A stretch of DNA of 64,000 bases from Eopsaltria australis (taxonomy: Eukaryota; Chordata; Aves; Passeriformes; Petroicidae): the NCBI GenBank assembly GCA_034509425.1, contig JAVTVJ010001243.1, positions 62,001 through 126,000 on the forward strand. Direction: 5' to 3'. Each line of letters begins with the position of its first letter. The stretch's first letter is position 1. The notes under the pieces are model-generated. The model had not been told where the DNA came from, did not search any database, and saw only the letters and a program-made list of their open reading frames with translations. Below are positions 25,101 through 39,126 of this stretch, in pieces. A program made the position numbers and the translations under genes.

Positions 25101-26926
25101 CTCAGTGGAGAAAGGCTTATTGCCTCTGAGAAGTGATCTGCAGGATCCAAGGAACACATTGAGAGGAGAGCAGCCTAAAGGCACTCAAACAAAGCACTAG
25201 TGGAAGGACCTGGGTGAATATACTAGGACATAGGAATGCTGCCTTCAGTCTATATTTGTCCACTCAAATCAGTGGCTGGAGGACTCAATTATTTTCTGTA
25301 TGAACAATATTTATGTCCATAAGAGAGAAAGGAGTCCCAAGGCAAAGTGCATATCTTGATCATGGAGTGTTTTCTGCCAGCTAGAAAGCAAATAAGGGGA
25401 GGGATAAACACAGTGTCTTTTGGATCTGTGCTTGACAGACAGGTTTCTCGTCCTCTAATTGCTGTTTGCAGCAGTACAGACACCTGAGGCAGCTGTGGAA
25501 AATCACAAGGACAAGAAAGACTTTTATGTTCTACAAGGACATTCAAGGAAGTATTCAGCTTGTGGGTTTAGGTACAAAATCTAAAATAAATAGGAAGCTT
25601 ATTTTGAACATGTTAGGTGGGCATCATGAGCCCAGAGAATGAGCTGTAATTTCCAATGTGTTTGTGACTGACAGCTCTGGTGGGGGTCAGATGCATAGTC
25701 CAGGAAAAAGTTCTCTATGTATAGATGCGACACAGAGCATATTTTCAGCATCCATGACAAAGGCAATGTAAGTACGTTCTCTTCAAGCCAGCCTAAGCAA
25801 CTGCTATAGTAGCTGGAGTCAAGAAAATAAGTTTCTTTACTTAGACCAGCTTTAAGTTTTTTTGAGTTTTACCAGTTTCCTGGTTAGGGTGAGGCAGCTG
25901 AAACTCAGTTTCTTGCTCTAGGTAATGCTGTGGCAAACTGCTGAGCTGTTCTACACCTTACTTTCTTAGTCCGTTAAAGGGGGAACACTATGTGAATAAA
26001 ATCTATGATGAAAGAGAGCTATGATGGAAACAATTTTAATTATTCAGTTTTGTGATGCATAATGACAGTCTCATTTTCTTTATTTCTTCAAATGTCACTC
26101 AGTAACAATGAGCAGCAACAGAGCTGTTCAGTGTCTTTATTGAGCTGCATGCACGAAAGGCTACTGACTTATTCGGCCTTTGGCACATCCATAGACTTTC
26201 CAAGGACTGCTAAGAGAAGAGAGATAGGTGTTTTCACCTATCTATCTTTCACCTGTACTCACCTTCCATTTCTTGGAGGAGCTGGGCTGGGCCTCGTGCA
26301 GTGTAAAAGCAGGCTCCAAGATGATCCAGGTGAGCAGCTCCTTTGTAGAACTGCTCAGAGCAGCAGGCTGTCTGGGAGTGCAGGCCAGAGCCTGCAAATT
26401 TGCCAGGATGGAGATTGCACAGTCTCTCTGGGAAATCTGTTCTGGTGCTTAACCACCCTAATTGTTAAATCTTTTTTTCCTTATCTCTGCTTGCACACTT
26501 AGTTTCAGGTAACTTATTCAGGATGGCAGGGCTGCCAGTTATCTTTGAACATCAGGACCTAAGTAATGTTTTCTTCTTCACCAGAGGTTTGTGCACTTCC
26601 AAGCTGTGTCTGTCACTGAGATGTTACAAGTGTACAGGGCAGAAGAGTGCTATCAGGAGCTGGAGCTGATCAGGCACCAGAACCAGATTCATGGATTCAT
26701 CAGTGAGGCACTCTGGAGCTAGTAGTGTATCTTGTACAAAAAGAGCGAGAGAAAAGATTATGATGAGTTACCTTGGCCTGCAGCAAGCCCTCTCTCACTC
26801 TGGCTGCTTCTCTTGTGTCACCCTGAGTCTTATTCCCAAACTGTCTCCTCTTGTCCTGTTAGAGAAACGCTTTTGTTTTCCAGTTTCTTGACACAAACAA
26901 CTTTGTGAGAAGGATCTGATTTTTGA
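16119..26926. other. Unique sequence, no supported gene
   Basis: About 10.8 kb without recognisable coding, RNA or transposon sequence. Open frames are short and scattered over all frames. Several donor-like sites occur (GTAAGG after 18275, GTAAGG after 22016), but no chain of exons could be assembled. A small tandem repeat at 22604-22631 is listed separately. Confidence 0.55.
22604..22631. repeat. Short tandem repeat, unit CCAGAGGAGG
   Basis: Two full perfect 10-bp units preceded by a partial unit. A minor minisatellite-like feature. Confidence 0.7.
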
Positions 26927-26975
26927 TTTTTTTTTTTTTTTGGGGGGGTGGGGGTGGGGGTGGGGGGGGTTGGGG
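26927..26975 (+). repeat. Poly-T followed by G-run tract (G-quadruplex potential)
   Basis: Fifteen T are followed directly by five G runs of 7, 5, 5, 8 and 4 separated by single T or TT. Four or more G runs with one- or two-base loops meet the usual G-quadruplex pattern on the plus strand. It lies about 230 bp before a CpG cluster. Confidence 0.75.
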
Positions 26976-27124
26976 CAGGGATTTAGGAATTTTTCCTTGT
27001 GTTTCTTTCTCTCATGGAATTTCATCCCATCTGTTGCTAAGAGAAAATAACAACCAGTACTTAAGGGAGACAAAAGAAGTGGCCGAGGTGGGGGAAGGGT
27101 GCAGCTGGCTACTCGTATCACCTG

Positions 27125-27305
27125 AGGCGGGCTTTTTCTTGGGAAGGATGAGATTTTGGCCAGGTAGTGAGGGCTGGGCTGGGCTCAGCTCCTCTCCCTC
27201 TAACGCCATTTCTGCGTGAGGGAGACACGGCTGAGCTGCAGGGGCGGGAAAATCATCGCACCCGCCCTGCCCGGCCGGGAGCCAACCGCGCCCCCCGCCG
27301 GCTGT
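27125..27305. promoter_or_regulatory. Small CpG cluster, possible promoter
   Basis: Roughly a dozen CpGs within about 130 bp (27200-27305), with GC boxes such as GGGGCGGG (27240-27248) and CCGCCGG-type runs, in an otherwise CpG-poor window. In birds such islands often mark promoters or first exons. No TATA box or convincing first coding exon could be seen on either strand, so direction and target are unknown. It is shorter than formal CpG-island length cutoffs. Confidence 0.35.
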
Positions 27306-30300
27306 GACTGTAACTGCACCAAAGGAGAAAATGCTCAAAGAGCTGAAAAAGACTGTTTATTGGGGTTTCTGTTGTTTGTTTGTCGTTGTTACCATTGTTA
27401 TTGTTTTTTGCTTGCTTTGTTATACACACTAGTAAAGAGCCGCTATTCCTTTTCCCATATATTTGCCCTAAAGTCTCTTAATTTCAAAGTTACAGTCACT
27501 CGAAGCGAAGGGGTTCATATTTTTTCTATTCCCAGGGAAGGTTCCTGTCTTCCTTAGCAGACACCGGTCCTTCAAAATGGTTTTCAAGCCATCAGTTGAA
27601 GCACTTTAAATCCATGCAGTTTCTGTGGTTGAATGCCATAAGTTTTCAAGTTGCCCATTCAGTAATTTGCAACCAGATGTAGAGGAAGGGAAAGGATCAG
27701 CGGAGCAGAGAAGTTGCACTGGGGCATCTCTGGACATCCATACAAAAAAAAGTCAGGCTGAGCTTATCCCAGTCTAGTCGTGAGGGAATGAGCAGGATCT
27801 CTGATAGGAAACTTAAAAGTATCTCATATTTCTGTAATTGATTGTACACAATCTGCACTCATCCCTTCAATACCTTGCAGCCTCCAGAAGATTCCAGTTG
27901 ATTCCCTAACCGTGTTAACTTTAGCTTTGCATATACCATTTTTCCTACATTACCAAGGACTTGATTTTTGAAACAAGTTCTCTTCCCTTTAATAAAATCT
28001 GAAAATGGCATTTCAAAAATAAAATAATAAAAAGACTTGTATATGCAGAGCTTTTGCACTCATGGGTTTAACCGTGGACTGAATGCTGTGGCAACCAAAA
28101 GGTTAGAGTCGAGGAAAAAATGAAATTAGGAAAAGTGCAAGAATGTGGTAATTAAAGTATATGCCACTTGGACTTAATCAGGAAATTTGTTTATTCAGGA
28201 CATCTCTTGGAGCAAACCTAATTTAAACCTGATGACATTTAATAGTGATAACTCTGGCTTGGTGAAGATGATAATTCCATTTATTTGGGATGCCTTCAGG
28301 TGATGCAATGGTGCCTGTATTTGTCTGTGACAACTGCAAGCTGGTTCTGACTGTTTATATACCCAGCAGCAGCCTTCAGTCTCTGTCTAGCTTCCAGGCA
28401 CTAAGGCAGCCCAAGAAAAAAGGTTTGAAATTCCTTCAATGCAGCTTGAATGTGGTAAAAAACAGAATGTATTCACTTGCCACCAGCAGTGTTAGTTGGT
28501 CTCTTGGCTTCTGTCTCCCTGTGTGCTTTTCCCCAGGAGGGCTCTATACTTGGCCACCTTCACAGCATCTTCTCCCAATGTCCCAGGACCCATTCCATGA
28601 CTGTAAGTTTGCTGCACACCTTCCTGAAGAGTGACATGAATATTGCAATAGCATCTGGTGTCAGATGACAATTCAAGCTCATTGGGATAAAGGCCATCCA
28701 CAGGGGTGTCCTAGAGAAGAGGCTTCTAAGGCAGATTGGCAGCAGTCTCTGTTTTAGTAATAGAGACTTTAACCTTCATAGCTCTTTTGGAGCCATTGTT
28801 GTTGAATTAGCATCCTCTGTGTTTGTCTGTGCTGTCCCTGCAGCACCAGCATCCAGCTTATTACTGAAAAGCTCTTTGGAATATCTTGAATAAGAAAGTC
28901 CAAGAAAGAGAAATTTCAATTTTTTGTAACTCCTTTCTCAGTCCCAGGGCAGGGTGATTGTTAGGAAAATTGGCCATTCCAGTTCCTTCAGTAGGACTCA
29001 CTACACCCACAAAGCATAACACTTAGATCTTGTCTGCACACAAAAGTGGCATTGATTTGAATAATCAGGTTTTAAATTAATTTCACTGAACTGGTGCAAC
29101 CTTTTTTACGTGGACTTTAAGTCAATTTAAAAAGAGCCTTTTATCCTTATTGCTCAAGGGTAGAGTCAGATAATCATAAGTGATTGAATTAGAGTGTGTC
29201 AAGAAGTTATTGTCTCTTCAGATGAAGGCTACTCTCCTGTCTGCTGGAAATGTCATACTCTACCTCCCCACTCTATCTCAGCTGGAATTGAGCCTCTCAC
29301 ACATTGCACCCCCTGACTTTGCAGGTGTTCTCAGTCCCTGCACTTCAATTAAAAATTAAAACCAGTGGCTCTTCCATGACCAAATCCTTCGCTTTCTGGC
29401 CTCCATAGTGAAGCAGTATCAAAAAGAGCAGGGGAAGTGGTTTCACTCCTGGAAGCCTGGATAGCAGCAGTAGGAAGAGGCACCTTTTACAAAAAAATTA
29501 TAAACCAGAACAAATTCTTTACTGATACAAATAACTGTAGATGTCTTGATTACCATGAAGTTTAACTCATTTGTATGGGTAGAGAATTTTGTATAAAAAC
29601 TTACAACATAACATTCATGAGGTGCATTAAAGGAAGGGAGCCAAGGAGAAAAGACATGCAACGAAAGATGTATGGGCACATTCTGTGAGTGTTTTCTTTC
29701 CTCAGTATTTGGGTACCAGTTAAAAGGGGGCATGATGTTCATAATGCTTATGCTCTTGAATTAGGGCTGGAAATGCCACTGCATACAGTGCACAATGTCT
29801 GCTGAGTGGAAGGAAGGAAGCACAGGCAGAAAAGTACTGTGACTAGAAAGACGTGCATTTGAGTAGGAAAAGAATTTTAATAACATCATGAAAACTAGTA
29901 ATAGTGGTTACAAAGAATTCCACCTCAAGTGAGACAGGTGCTGGTATTTGAGTTTTCCACGTATTCAGTTGGATGAGTGAATGGATCTCTTCTGATCTTT
30001 TAAAAATACTGCATTTTTAAATAGATGTGTTAATTTTTCTCATTTTTAAACTATAATTTACTTTCTGCTCTAAATCAGAAAGGTCATTTGACCTCTTAAA
30101 TAAAACATTTTAATTGAAAAGAAGCCGGCATGTTACGCCTAAGGAAAATGCCAGAGGAGCCAGCCTTTTTCTGCAAAAAGCTTCATTTTGATGAATCAGC
30201 ATGTTCTGACAAAAATTTATACAAAATATTCCTGTTCTGCTCCAGGCCTGAATGCTGGTTCTTTACTGCAGCTTCTCCAATGCTAATACAGCAGATCATG

Positions 30301-33300
30301 TCCTTACTGGGTGTACTTTCCTGATAGCTAACAGTGTGCTCCTGTTATAAGTCACATAAAAAGGGGGGGCTTACACAACCTTCAGCATGGTGGGGCATTC
30401 ATCTGAAATATATGGGGACATGGGATTTTAGTCAGATATATATATATATATACACACACAAGTGCCTATGTATACATGCCTCAGTATGGGTTTATATGGG
30501 TGAGTTGGGCTGTCTCTGCATTTGTAGCATAATCTCTACAAGAATAATGGAACTGCCATCATGCTTTTCTTTAATTTACCTGAAGAAGAGGTACACCTAC
30601 ATTCTCAACCTAGGAAACACCAGAATTGCTGGAGACTGTCTCTCCCAGCCTCTAAAGAAAAACCTCCTAACACTGAAGAAGCTCTCATTGGATGTGATCT
30701 CCCTGACACTCAGCAGCTCTGTCAGAGCAATATTTCATTGGTACATTATTATGCATAGAAGTGCACACTCAAGCCATTTCTGTTTACTCAGAACAGTGTT
30801 TACTGAAATATGTTCTGCAGTTTGCCATTCCTTACGGAAGATAATATTGTATATACAAGCGCAAATTGAATATATGCAGTGCAGTAATTGCCATCATGCC
30901 CAGCAATTTGATGTGTTTGAATACTCAAGATAGATAAGGTTTCTCTAAGGATTGCCCCTCAGCACATTCACCAAATTTAATTTTGTATTGTTACTTACAA
31001 TTTCTTCTAGTATATTACTCATAAAAGAAAAAAATTTGCTGTAAATACATTCTTTGAAAAAACATTGCACATGCTTCCCACAGTCTGTACCCTTGGGATC
31101 TTTGGAAAGCAGTTTTACTTTTCCTCCATGCAGTAATGGGTTCTGCCACTGAAGAGCAATCCAGGGCCATTATTCTAGAATGGAGTTAGGGGAACTTGAA
31201 TGCTGACCATGCAAATCCACACCCCTCTTGTACTTTGAATACCCTGATGTATTTGTTCAGTATTTGGTAAAAGAATTAGGTGCTAAAAAAACTGACCTAG
31301 TTACCAGATTCTGCTGGGAAATAGTTTGAAGAGCAGTCAGCATTTAAATGAAGATATGAAGGAGCATCTATGTGAAAAGAAAGGCTTATTAAAAAAAAAA
31401 GACAGGATTTCTCTGTTTGTGATTCATACGGGATTCTGATACAATGTGGCAGGAAGCAGAGGCTAGAACAATACACAATGAAAAAAATACAGGTAAGTTT
31501 GTCTGGGCAAGGGTTGTGTTCCAGCCCTGGTTTGAGAGCACTTGATATGCATACACATGTACTGATCCCCCCTAGCATCACTCACTGCTTCCCCATGGCC
31601 CTACTCATACTCTTCCCTCTATACCCCTCACACTTTGTTGGAATTCCCATTCTGTTGCTCCCTCCTTTTCACACAACCTTCCATATCTCTGTCTTTTCAT
31701 CCTGGAGCCCCATTTTTACCTGACGAGTTAGCACTGTGAATGAGTATCTGCTGCAGAGTGGTATCTATTAAAAACCTTTTTTAAAAATCTGAAATTTAAA
31801 AATGCAGCAGTGTAGATTTTAGTCTATGTTAAGCATAACATTTAGTGACCCAACAGAAATATTTCAAAATAACATAGTGTGCTCAATATTCACCATTTCC
31901 TTCTGGAATGGATGCGAGAAGACCAAACTGCAGATAACAGGCAGAACACATCATCTGATGGGCCATCAGGAGGGATTTGTATATTACAGTCAGAGGAATA
32001 TAAGAACTGTATGAACTGGTAAGCAGAGGGGAAATGCCACTTGCCCAGTTTCCAGTAGTTTCTATGTCCCTTGTGTTTTGACCCACTCGTCTGCACTGTT
32101 CTTGCATCACTGTTTCATTATCAGGAGGGCCTGCTTGGGCAGCTCCATCCAGGTTGATAAGACAGCACATGAGTTTTTCTCTCTTGTCCTCCCATCCTCC
32201 TTTCCTGATTCATGTAAATCCACTTTCATGTTCCTTCTGGTTCTGGCAACTGGCTTTGAAGTCCCCTTCTTTCTCTTCCTCCCTTCCCTCTCCCTCCTCC
32301 TGAGCCTTCCTGACAGGAAGAAAAGAAGAGAAGGCTTTTACAATAAACAGCAATAGAGTTTTGTGGCACTAATCAGCATTTGCAAATGAAGATTAACAGA
32401 AAGTGCAAACAAGCCTATGTGATAACTCCACAGTCTGACCTAATCTTAATGAAATCTACAAGATCTATTTATATAAATAAAAATGAATTTTCTTGCTTTC
32501 AACGTGGTGCAATTTGCGCATGTAGATTACAAGTGACACACACAATTGTTTTCCCTGCTTAAGTTCCCCAACTTTAAAGAGCTTACTGACAGCTCCCTGC
32601 AAAGTGAAGACATACAGCTGACAGAGCTGTCTCAACTATTTTCAGCTCCAGCAGGAGGGCTCCCTTGCTTTTCTTTTAATAATCCATTCCATTCCATTTA
32701 ATTCCTTGCTTCCCTGAGGACATCAGGCAAGACTAAATGCTGAGAGGAGGGGGATCTCTGTAGGCTGGCCTGATGGCATGCTGTGGAATAAGGACAGAGA
32801 GGGATAAAATTGTCTGAAGAGCTGTGGGATTTCCCATTTGGAAGTGTGACTTGACCTCACAGTTTTTTGCATATTACAAACAAGGGCTGAGCACTGCGCA
32901 CATAGAAATGTATATTTAACTTAAAAACATTGAAATGGGACAATCTAGAAAAGCTCTGATACTCTAGCCACATATGAGGCAGAAGGACCACAAGGGAGGG
33001 GCTGGTTGCTGAATCAGGAGACACCACCTTGAGAGGTACGTTGTGCACAAAAGAGTTCAACCATCTCATATTGTGGGAAACTTGCACATTATAGATGTCC
33101 ATCAACCCAAACTAGTGTATAATAAGGTGAATAGAGAGCAAGAGCTTCAAACTGAGAGCCAAGAGGTCTCTGAAGACCAGCACTCACATGAAGCTACACA
33201 GTTCTTTACATCATCCTTCCCAGAGGCACAGCACAGGCGTATGGAAGTCAGACTTCTGTGGTTACTTTATCTCAATTCCACATGTTGTGTTACAACTTCA

Positions 33301-35924
33301 ACTGTAGTCTGCTTATCAGAGTCTGGGAATAGTGCTTAAAAGTTTTCCTTAAATTCTACAGAGGAAAAAAAGGCCCTTACCTTTTTCTCAGGCATATCAC
33401 AACTGGCAGGTACCAGCAAATTAATTAGGAGAGACACTGAGTAGTAAATAAGGTGGTTGCAACCTTTCCCAGCAGTTGCTTTTGGCTGCTGACACCTTAA
33501 TATCTCATGAATTAGTGAATGGAGGTCAAGGGGAAGAAGATGGTGGTAAGAATGCCATGGAAGGCAATGATTTCACTGCAGACATTTTAGCATCTTGCCT
33601 GCAGGTCTGCCTGCTCATACGTGGCAGACTTCTGCTAATTTGGTTTGACAATAAACTTTGAGAACTGTCAAGTGCTGAGATATCTCTGCGTGTCTGCATT
33701 CATGTTTGCTTATTGTAACCCGTCAGATAACTTTCCATCCCACAGGTTAAGAAGAAAACCTGGTTTTCTACTTGGTATTGCCCTTGCATCATTCATGATG
33801 GGCTTTCATGGCAAATTAAATTTTGAAGAGTTACAAGTAATTTACCACTGCATTTGCCTATCTTTTATAGACAGCTACTGCTTACTGCTGTGGGCTATCC
33901 ATCTGTTTCTCTAGAGATTTGCCTGCCATATATTTTTCCCATACCTACATCTGCAATATTTATGCTTACCGTTTTTGTTCATTTGTTTATCTATGTCTAT
34001 TCCCTCTGTCTTTTCTCATGTATGTGTGTTTATGTAAGGAAAGAGTAGTATGTCACTATCTGTCTTCATGCATCAGCAAAATCAACTCAGTTCCTTGAGA
34101 AGAGAAACATGAAGAACGCAAGAAGTCTCTGAAATCATAGATGCACACACAACATATTCAAACACTCATGACAGAGACCAACTGTGGCCCTCAAGGGGAA
34201 CCAGGTGTCTAGGTGGCTTTTTGTTCTCATGAAAACTTGTTTCATGGTCTCTGCCTCTTCCTCTGAAGACACCAGAGGCCTGAAATCCTCTCTCAGTGAA
34301 GAAAAATGGAAGCATTCCCCTGCCTGCCTGCTCCATGGGAAGGTGGAAGTAAAAGAGCCAGTTGGACAAGACTGCCCAGCACAGCAAGGCGTTGAGGAGA
34401 CAGACACTTGGGTTCAGGCCTTTTGTGAGAAATATTTCATATATCTTTTGCCTGTGGGAATTACAAAGCAAGCAAAAAGCTAATTTTGGTACTGACATTA
34501 TCTGCCCCTTAAAATCCAAGGTCAGTCCCAAGACTTCAAGTCAACAGATGGAACGAAATGAAAACAAGCCACTGGCAAGGAGTGAACTGGTCACTAAGAG
34601 CATGAAGAAGCTCTCTTTTCACCAGCTCTGAGGAACACTGTTATTTCATGTTTATTGGTTGTGATGGCTTTAATAATATGCTGACTGTTTACAGGCATAG
34701 TGGAGGTATTATTTCTGCCTGGAGGTGGATAGCACAGTATTGTGAGAAGGGAGAAAATCTGAGCTCTGTATTCCAACACATCCCATAGCAGAAGATGACA
34801 TTTATGAGGGGAATTAGGAAAGATAAGGGCATGGTCTTTTGGAAGAGAGGAGAGAAGATAAATTGCTTGGTTTTATTGGCCTTATTGAGTGAAAGCAGAG
34901 AATAAGGCAAACTACTGGGTAGCAGAACAAAAGGGAGGATGCATGAGATTTCACCCTGGTTTTTGGATGCATCCTCAAGCGGTTTATGTGAAGCTATTTA
35001 GACCTACAGACTACAGACTACAACTTCTACACATTTGTATCCTTGGACACTGTGGTTTTCAAGCTATGGATCTCTGATCCCTAACAGATACAGTTAATGT
35101 CTCTGGTGCAGGGGATGTAAGAGTTGCTTATACAACTAGAAACAGGCCAGACATCACGGACTACAGATCGAAAGCTGCTGCAAAAATACACACTTACATA
35201 TAATAGTCACCATCACTACTTCGTAGAAATAAATGAATGTTAAGCCGCCTCCCTGACATCTCTGCAGAGTAAAAAGAAATAATTTAATTCTTGCTTTCAA
35301 GTTTTCAAGAAATGGAAGGTGGATTTAGAAGGCATAGTAAGCAGCTATTTCAGTGCAAACCCAGAAGAAATCTGTTAAGAGGAAAATCGCAAGTTACTGC
35401 CTAGGGCACAAGAATCTGACATGTCAGTCTCCAGAAATGAAAATACACTCCTGACATTCAAGCTTTTCCTGAAACATACACAGTGAGATTTTAGCTGTTA
35501 TTAACAACAGCTTTTTTATGCTTAATGTGTAACAGAAATAATCACTTGCCTTGCAAAGAGAATCTGTACTAATTCACTACCAAATTATTTCTCACTAATT
35601 GAGTATCATGGAGGCTGGTTTGTGTCACTTGACACTAAGTGAGACAAAAATATACAACATCAATGCAAAATGAGTGATTAACTACTCCAAATAGCACTTA
35701 CAGCCAATTTCTATCCAGTATTGGCTATCTTCTCACTTAACAATTGGTATGTAATTCGAGGTTTTCAAAATATACCTGCACACCAGCAGATTCATGGAAC
35801 CATTAAGTGGGACAGAAAAGCACAACTACCTCTCTTTCTTTCACTGAAGACTAGAAAAATATAACAGCAATTTGGTTTATTCAAGGGCAGTTTCCAGCAG
35901 CTACAGGTTGCTGTAACATTGAGT
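27306..35924. other. Unique sequence, no supported gene
   Basis: About 8.6 kb with no recognised gene. The longest open frame (30334-30933, plus strand) runs through a TA/CA microsatellite and has no protein-like features. A strong donor-like AG|GTAAGT lies at 31491-31498, without a good acceptor. Confidence 0.55.
30436..30460. repeat. TA/CA microsatellite
   Basis: Alternating (AT)n passing into (AC)n, about 25 bp. Confidence 0.8.
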
Positions 35925-36060
35925 AAGGTTCAAAGGTCAGGAACAGAAGGTTACAGTGAATGGGGTGACATCAGGCTGGGAACCTGTCACTAGTGGTGTT
36001 CCGCAGGTTCCATTCTCAGTCCAGTGCTCTTCAACATCTTAATAAATGTCTTAAATGCAG
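35925..36060 (+). mobile_element. CR1 LINE fragment from the reverse transcriptase region
   Basis: A ~135-bp scrap matching the CR1 reverse transcriptase around its conserved SGVPQ motif (35990-36007) and the following FNI-type segment. One base appears deleted after the CCGCAGG at 36001-36007, which breaks the frame. Both flanks lose similarity abruptly, so this is an old internal fragment. Confidence 0.75.
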
Positions 36061-39045
36061 AAAAAGAGTCAAAGACCAAAGTATTTTGGCACAAAACCAA
36101 AAAATGTGGTTCACTCATACTACTTTTGCCAAGTCATCTGAGAGCTAGTTAAAGTCTCAGATGTCCCCAGGTTCTGTGTAGGAAGTTCACTGCTTGAGAC
36201 ACACCTCTTATCTAGTGTCTGTGGTTGTGGAAGTGTGGAAGCAAACTTCTTTTGTGAAATAGATTATGTCAAAACAAAACCAGCTACAGCATGAAATATC
36301 ACATCAGGCTACTCAACCAAATTTCAGAGGAAGTTAGGTTTAAAGGTATTTCATACACACCCCTGGCATACTCCCAGAAGCAGATGTGGGTGTCCTTATA
36401 ATTTATGGTCCCGTATTTCTGGTGAAAATAAGTCAAACATTTTGCAATACAATTTCTGACCATTGGTTTTAGTCATTGAAATGAGTCATCCACCTCATCC
36501 ACAGGTATCTATTCATATTTAAATTGATATAAGGACAATATGAAATGCTTATGAGCTGGGAGACATGTAAGAAGCTTCTATTTACTTCTGTACAGACCTA
36601 GCTTTAGGAGTACCACATTCTTCTACGGGGTGTTTTTTTAAGTGGGACGGGAATAAATTTTGCTTTATCCCTTTCCTCTACCACAGGTATTTTTTAAAAG
36701 CTTTTTTTGAATAACATTTGCTCTTGAAATTTTCAATGTAGGCTCACAAAAGTAAGTGAATGAAGTTTTGTGTTGTAATGAATTTGTTTTTAATAAACAT
36801 CTCATGAAATTCACATATGCAGCCTACAGCATAAAGCTCTGTAATTATCTGACAGCTACTTTTTGGATTTTTTTTGTGTATGCCTTCTTGCTAAAGACAT
36901 AATTGCTTGTTGTTACTGCTATGCTGTTTGCTTTGTTCAGTGAGCTTTTCAAGCTGGATGGCATCAACATTGTGATGGCAGAAGATGCACCATAATGAAA
37001 AACTCCTTTTCTTCACTCCTTAATGTCTCTTGAGTGATGATATGAGACTGGGATACCAACAAGAACCAATGAGAAAATGACTGTGTGTCTCAGAGCATGG
37101 TGGAGTTAACAGTGGGGTCACAGAATCAGAAGATCCGTGCACTGATGTAGTTCATGTGCCACGGTGATTATTAATAATCCTATGTATTAAAGGACTAATA
37201 CAGACTTGGTGCTGGCTTGTGACTAAAAGAACAGCTGGCTGCAAGGAAACAAAGCTCTGTCCCCAACAGCAATACAGAATGCTGCTGTCTATTCTCATAT
37301 TTTGTGACTACAGAAGCCCATAGTATCAGTGACAAACTCAATAAGCTATTTGAGATCCCATCAGGCAGCTCTGCTGTTTCCAAATTTCCAGGGGATAGCT
37401 TCCAAGTTCACCAACCTTCTCTTTTTATGCAGAGTGGGAGGGATGAAGATCTTTTGAATAAATCATACTTGAAGTTTCTAGGCCAAACCATTCATGAGCT
37501 CTTGCATGACAGTAGAGCAAGAATTATTTCAAATTGTTCCAGATATGATTGGCACCAAAAATTTCAAGCTCCTTATTTCACAAGCTGTTTCCCTCCTTTT
37601 CTTGCAGTGTACCCACAAATAAATTATCCCCATTCTGCAGACTATACATGTGACAAATATGAATATTTTCAGAATATGAAGTGAGACAAACTGTAAATTC
37701 TCAGAAATTCTGCCAGTGAGTGCATTGGAGGTCCTTTCATTTATTGTGTAATTAATGGACTTCTACTTTTAAATTAAAGTGTCTCAGAATAAATAAATTC
37801 TCGCTACAATCTTAATTATGCACAGGTTACTTCTTCTCACTAATCAAAATCTTGACTGAAGCCCAAGTATTCACAATAGGTCATAATGATATGAATCAGT
37901 GAGTTGTCACAGGTGGGATGCTAAATTGTCCTCCCTTCATTACATTTAATGAAAATGTGTGTGCTGAGGAAATTGCTTTGAATAGAGATGAACAATTAAG
38001 AGAATCAAATGCATATAGGCAAGGGGGGAGGGAAAAGTGCTCCTGCTGAATGTGTTGTTTAGACAAGTTTCTCATTTCAAAGCAAAATTCCTGTTGCTTT
38101 GTTTTCTAGATTATAACCCCAGAGCAGAAGTAACTCTGCTGAGATATGAACCTTCAGGGAGGGAGGGATAAGAAAGACATTCCCAAGAGAAAAGTAGGAG
38201 TAGGAACAGGGAGAAAGAGTTGCAACTGTGAAACAAATTAGAGGGGCCAGCAAACTTACAAGGATGGAAGACGAGTGGAAAGAGTGTTGAAGGGTCACAG
38301 AAAGATTGTAGTTTCAGCTGCCAAATTGAGAACGTCTTTATTTTATTCTTTCTTCTTCTGTACACAGAATGCACATAGTCTGTCTGTGTGACTTTGAATC
38401 CCTTCTGCCAATGACTGTTGAACCTGCTGCCTGGTTTCAATCCAATTTAATAAAAATGAAAAAGACATAGGAGATAATTAAGTTCCAAATTTTTAATGCA
38501 AATAGCTGCCTAGAAAAAAGAGACTTTGAGAGCCATAAATGAAAGAAAAACTGCAAAAGAAGTCAACATTTTACTGGAGAGTAGAGAATCCATGCAGAAT
38601 CCATCATGGATCGATTACCCAACACAGGCAACACTTCAATCGGAAGTTATGTTCCCTTGAAAATTGCAGCTGAGCACAATACACAGATCCAAATCATTGA
38701 TTCTGATTCTATTTGTTGTCATCAATGAAAACTCAAGTAGGCTCCCTGGGTTTTTGAAATTATGTTGATAGAAGGACCAAGTTTTTTAGTGTTGTGGGCT
38801 CTGCAATTAGTATGTAGTCCAGGAATTCTCCCTCAGACATAGAAATTACCTTTTGTATGTGATTACTACTGACAGTGTACAAAGAAGTTGCACATACCTG
38901 TGTTTAGGACTGCCATAGCATATATCTACTGAAAAGTGCAAAATGTGTAGACAGTAAAATAAGCTCTGAAACTGCTTACGCTTAAATGACTAGATATAAA
39001 AGAATACGTAGCTTAACATGAAACGAAAGTCAAGTATTTCTGTAC

Positions 39046-39067
39046 AGTGTATCTGTACAGATACACT
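39046..39067. repeat. 22-bp perfect palindrome
   Basis: A perfect inverted repeat without spacer, centred on CTGTACAG (arm AGTGTATCTGT). It lies 60 bp before the candidate exon. Confidence 0.85.
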
Positions 39068-39126
39068 CTTGGTTAATTCCAGTTAAGTTAATTATAACTA
39101 TTTACAATAAACCTTGCAATTTTCAG

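Noticed and set aside
30334..30933. 199-codon plus-strand open frame
   Set aside because: It passes through a TA/CA microsatellite, has low-complexity segments, and shows no domain or splice support.
31453..31492. 40-bp segment ending in a strong AG|GTAAGT donor
   Set aside because: The upstream acceptor lacks a pyrimidine tract and no partner exons were found.
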